The translations under genes were made by a program, and so were the position numbers. A stretch of DNA of 64,000 nt from an uncultured Eubacterium sp. (lineage in GTDB: Bacteria > Bacillota > Clostridia > Lachnospirales > Lachnospiraceae), in the NCBI GenBank assembly GCA_934316845.1, contig CAKRDZ010000011.1, positions 1-64,000 of the forward strand. Reading direction: 5' to 3'. Positions 61,701-64,000 of this stretch are shown one piece after another. The notes beneath the pieces were generated by a model. It saw only the letters and a list, made by a program, of their open reading frames with translations. It was not told the origin of the DNA and searched no databases. Each line of letters starts with the position of its first letter. Position 1 is the first letter of the stretch.

Positions 61701-63233
61701 TTAGCGCACGCGCACTGTAAAATTGTATTTTTTCTTCTGTCCATTGACCAGTTTTACAGTAACTGCTATCTTGGCCTTTCCCTTCTTTTTCCCGAACACG
61801 CGCAAGTTTGAAAAATACTGTTTTCCATCTTTTTGGATTCCATAATTTTTCGTCTTAATGATCTTCTTGCCGCTTTTGATCTTATAAGAAATTTTTGCAA
61901 TTTTGTTTTTTGCCGCCTTACTATTGATCAGAAGCTGGATATCATCTGCTTTTTTTCGTGAAATCGTAAATTTTCCTTTTAACGGATATTTTCCTACGAT
62001 AATATCTGAAAAAGAATATTTTGGGGCCTTTGACACATTGTTCGTTTTATCGTCCGGCTGCTGCGACGGCTCTGTCACAGGCATGGTTGTCTTTGCATCG
62101 GATAACGAATTTCCCGGCGTGCTTGCCGGTGCACCCGGAGATACGGTTTCCTGCGCTGCCGGAGTTTGTTCCGGTGCCGCACTCGGCGTTGCCTCCGGTG
62201 CCGCACTTGGCGTCACTTCCGGTGTTGCTTCCGGTGTCACTTCCGGAATTTCCGTCGGCGCTGCACTCGGCGTTGCTTCCGGAGTTGCCGTCGGTGCCGG
62301 CGTTGGATTCACCGGTTTGAGATCCTCATCACTTCTTATATAATAAGTTTCTGCGATCGGAAAATCGGTCAAATAACTGCTTTCATAGTATTCATTATCC
62401 ATCACATGAACCTGGGACGGATCCGCCTCGTCAAAATCTGTGCTTCCCTTTAAAAAGTAATCATAACTTATGTTGTCATCGTCCGCATCATCCCATGTCG
62501 CATCGAGATTGTACCATTGGTCGCCAAGTTTCACGATGTTCCAGGCATGGCCTGCAGAATCTCTTCCTGTACCGGCACTTCCTCCGATCCAGTGGCATGG
62601 CACCCCGGCTTCGACAAGGAGTTTATACATACAGAGTGCATAACTGTTGCAAAGCCCCTCGCCTCTTGCATATGCGCTGTATGCAGAAGAAGCATTATCC
62701 ACATCATCTGTGTATGTAATAAGCGCGCAGACAAAATCATGAATGGCTTTTACCTTGGAATAATCTGACATCTGCGAAGTTCCAAGCGCAGCAAGGATTT
62801 CTTTTGTATGCGTATTGACATATTCCGTCTCTTCTGCAGTCTCAAAGTAGGTCGGCGTAAAGATAAGTTCGCCACTTAGAGCCGTTTTGTCAAACCTTGC
62901 CTTTAGACATTCTTTTGCAAAATTGATATTTCCGACCAGATAATCTGAATCGTCCGAAGTCGCCGCATTATCCAGCATGATCATGTCATAATAAAAGAAT
63001 AACATGTCGCCAAACAAATAATTCCATTCCTCTTCGGTTCCGCTAAAATCAACCGAAAACTCGCTTTTTCTCTGCATTCCGTTGTCGCGGACCACTTCTG
63101 CCAGTTCTTTCAGCCCCGTCGCCTTTTGATCCGCAGCCAATGCCTGTGTCCCATTTGCAGCAACACTTCCGGCGAGTACTCCGACCGTCAGGATAATTGC
63201 CAATATTTTCCTTTTCCAGTTTTGTAATTTCAT
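61701..63233 (-). CDS. Secreted transglutaminase-like protein with Pro/Ala/Thr linker
   Basis: 510 residues. A signal peptide (KRKILAIILTVGVLAGSVAA, cleavage near ALAAD) is followed by an N domain, then a transglutaminase-like core: VKAIHDFVCALITYTDD, the catalytic Cys in ARGEGLCNSYALCMYKLLVE and the His and Asp in GHAWNIVKLGDQWYNLDATW. About 300-395 is a PEATPSAAP-type low-complexity linker; the last 100 residues form a basic beta domain (FGKKKGKAKIAVTVKLVNGQ) like the C terminus of the 795-residue protein at 4.7-7.1 kb. Such proteins act as proteases or cross-linkers at the wall. ATG after GGGAGGAATC. No sortase motif. Confidence 0.9.
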   Translation of the reverse strand: MKLQNWKRKILAIILTVGVLAGSVAANGTQALAADQKATGLKELAEVVRDNGMQRKSEFSVDFSGTEEEWNYLFGDMLFFYYDMIMLDNAATSDDSDYLVGNINFAKECLKARFDKTALSGELIFTPTYFETAEETEYVNTHTKEILAALGTSQMSDYSKVKAIHDFVCALITYTDDVDNASSAYSAYARGEGLCNSYALCMYKLLVEAGVPCHWIGGSAGTGRDSAGHAWNIVKLGDQWYNLDATWDDADDDNISYDYFLKGSTDFDEADPSQVHVMDNEYYESSYLTDFPIAETYYIRSDEDLKPVNPTPAPTATPEATPSAAPTEIPEVTPEATPEVTPSAAPEATPSAAPEQTPAAQETVSPGAPASTPGNSLSDAKTTMPVTEPSQQPDDKTNNVSKAPKYSFSDIIVGKYPLKGKFTISRKKADDIQLLINSKAAKNKIAKISYKIKSGKKIIKTKNYGIQKDGKQYFSNLRVFGKKKGKAKIAVTVKLVNGQKKKYNFTVRVR

Positions 63234-63316
63234 ACAGATTCCTCCCTGTTTTGTTGTTGGTCTTAATAATTTTCCTCAATTTTGAGAAGAAAAACTCCCA
63301 CTTTAAACTGCTATTT

Positions 63317-63345
63317 ATTATAGCAAACCCAATAACTCGCGACAA
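63317..63345 (-). promoter_or_regulatory. Promoter for the transglutaminase-C11 operon
   Basis: Minus-strand TTGTCG (63345-63340) and TATAAT with an extended TGC (63322-63317), spacer 17 bp. The rest of the 294-bp gap (63234-63527) shows no gene or clear terminator. Confidence 0.7.
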
Positions 63346-63527
63346 TAGAAAACACAGAATTGTTTATGCCTCATCGTAAATGTAGTTGCAAGAAGGACAT
63401 ACATTACTTATTTCATTTATTGCTATTTAGCACGCAACCATTGCAATCCTTCCTCAACGTAAAACAACCTCTCCTTTCATATCAAGTTTGATGCAAAAGA
63501 AGAGATTGTATGATTTCCGCAAAAGTC

Positions 63528-64000
63528 TTATTTATTATTGGATTGTTGCTTTTTTTGCAATTCCTCAATCAGAGCATACGCGTTTGCAAGTTCATCATTT
63601 TTAAGCTTCAACTCATCCTCTTTTTTCCGGATGATATCCCGTGCTTCATCCAAATCCTTCTGCATTTCGTCAACCATATATTCAGCGGTATTGTGATCCA
63701 GCTGGGCTAATTCTTTGGAATACATGTTCATCACCCTTTCCGTGTTTTGGCAGAGATGGAAGATGTCTTCGTACATTTCCTTAAACATTGGAAATTTTTG
63801 GATGAGATCATAGATCTGCTCCGGGTCATCCGTGCTTAAAAAGGTAAGCCAAGCCTCCAGCTCTGTTTGTATATCTTTATTTTGCATGGCATTATGGAAA
63901 ATGTCAAGGGGTATGAACAAAAAATTCTGCAAAAGATTCATTTCCAGCTTGGTATCGGAGACCGCATGAAAAAAATGCAGGTAGGTGTCCGGAAATGCAT
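63528..64000 (-). CDS. PD-(D/E)XK nuclease family transposase / Rpn-like protein, C-terminal part only
   Basis: The reading frame is open to the window edge, so the N-terminal part lies outside and the Met at 63941 is not the start. What is visible is the late part of the Rpn/PDDEXK_2 transposase-like family: TYLHFFHAVSDTKLEMN, DIQTELEAWLTFLSTDDPEQIYDLIQKFP and a C-terminal coiled coil (DEMQKDLDEARDIIRKKEDEL then Gln-rich end). The catalytic domain cannot be seen. Relatives promote recombination or are transposase-derived and are often multicopy. Confidence 0.7.
   Translation of the reverse strand, partial: AFPDTYLHFFHAVSDTKLEMNLLQNFLFIPLDIFHNAMQNKDIQTELEAWLTFLSTDDPEQIYDLIQKFPMFKEMYEDIFHLCQNTERVMNMYSKELAQLDHNTAEYMVDEMQKDLDEARDIIRKKEDELKLKNDELANAYALIEELQKKQQSNNK

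Overview
The window looks like a chromosomal segment of a low-GC, Gram-positive, probably spore-forming gut Firmicute, most likely of the family Lachnospiraceae. This is inferred from the sequences of EF-Tu, EF-G, RpoB and RpoC, the spmA-spmB sporulation pair, strong AGGAGG ribosome binding sites with frequent TTG/GTG starts, a TSCPD (TIGR03905-type) protein, a preQ1-I riboswitch on queT, and AAA/PD-(D/E)XK proteins typical of that family. No rRNA, tRNA, CRISPR array, prophage or intact insertion sequence was seen. The species cannot be named from the window.

Layout. 1-4.7 kb holds the str operon on the minus strand (rpsL-rpsG-fusA-tuf). 4.7-10.7 kb holds a large secreted Ig-like protein, PEP carboxykinase and pyruvate kinase. 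10.7-16.6 kb holds a YwmB-like protein, ClpX, an HtrA protease, a polyprenyl glycosylphosphotransferase with a highly structured leader, and a DUF1292 protein. 16.6-21.5 kb runs on the plus strand: GHKL histidine kinase, TSCPD protein, preQ1-riboswitch/queT, VanY-like carboxypeptidase, PlsC-like acyltransferase and a membrane-anchored protein. 21.5-29.1 kb holds a Na+/H+-type antiporter, proline symporter, pyrimidine-nucleoside phosphorylase, chemotaxis receptor and tmcAL. 29.4-36.6 kb has two convergent AAA/PD-(D/E)XK paralogues, an M14 peptidase, and an APS kinase plus cytoplasmic arylsulfotransferase-like pair. 36.7-42 kb has spmB/spmA, a DUF234 ATPase, small membrane proteins and azlCD. 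42-48.3 kb has a lipoprotein, two tandem MutS-like ATPases and a BlaR/BlaI-type sensor-repressor pair. 48.4-51.5 kb encodes a LacI-type sensor/degenerate GGDEF/EAL fusion. 51.5-64 kb has rpoC-rpoB, a clostripain-like lipoprotein protease, a secreted transglutaminase-like protein and the end of a PD-(D/E)XK transposase-family gene running off the edge.

How it fits together. Three themes recur. The first is core transcription/translation: rpoBC and the str operon keep their usual order and strand but are about 47 kb apart. The second is envelope work: glycosylphosphotransferase, VanY, HtrA, transglutaminase, C11 protease and Ig-like protein. The third is an unusual density of structured leaders and palindromes. 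The least explained items are: a four-hairpin leader before the glycosylphosphotransferase, one hairpin of which reappears with base-pair covariation before the APS kinase; a GGNCGAAAA element at or near the predicted transcription start of three genes and upstream of a fourth; a 267-bp foldback at the rpoC stop codon; a 190-bp element with 17-bp perfect inverted ends; the tandem MutS-like pair; and the APS-kinase/arylsulfotransferase pair.
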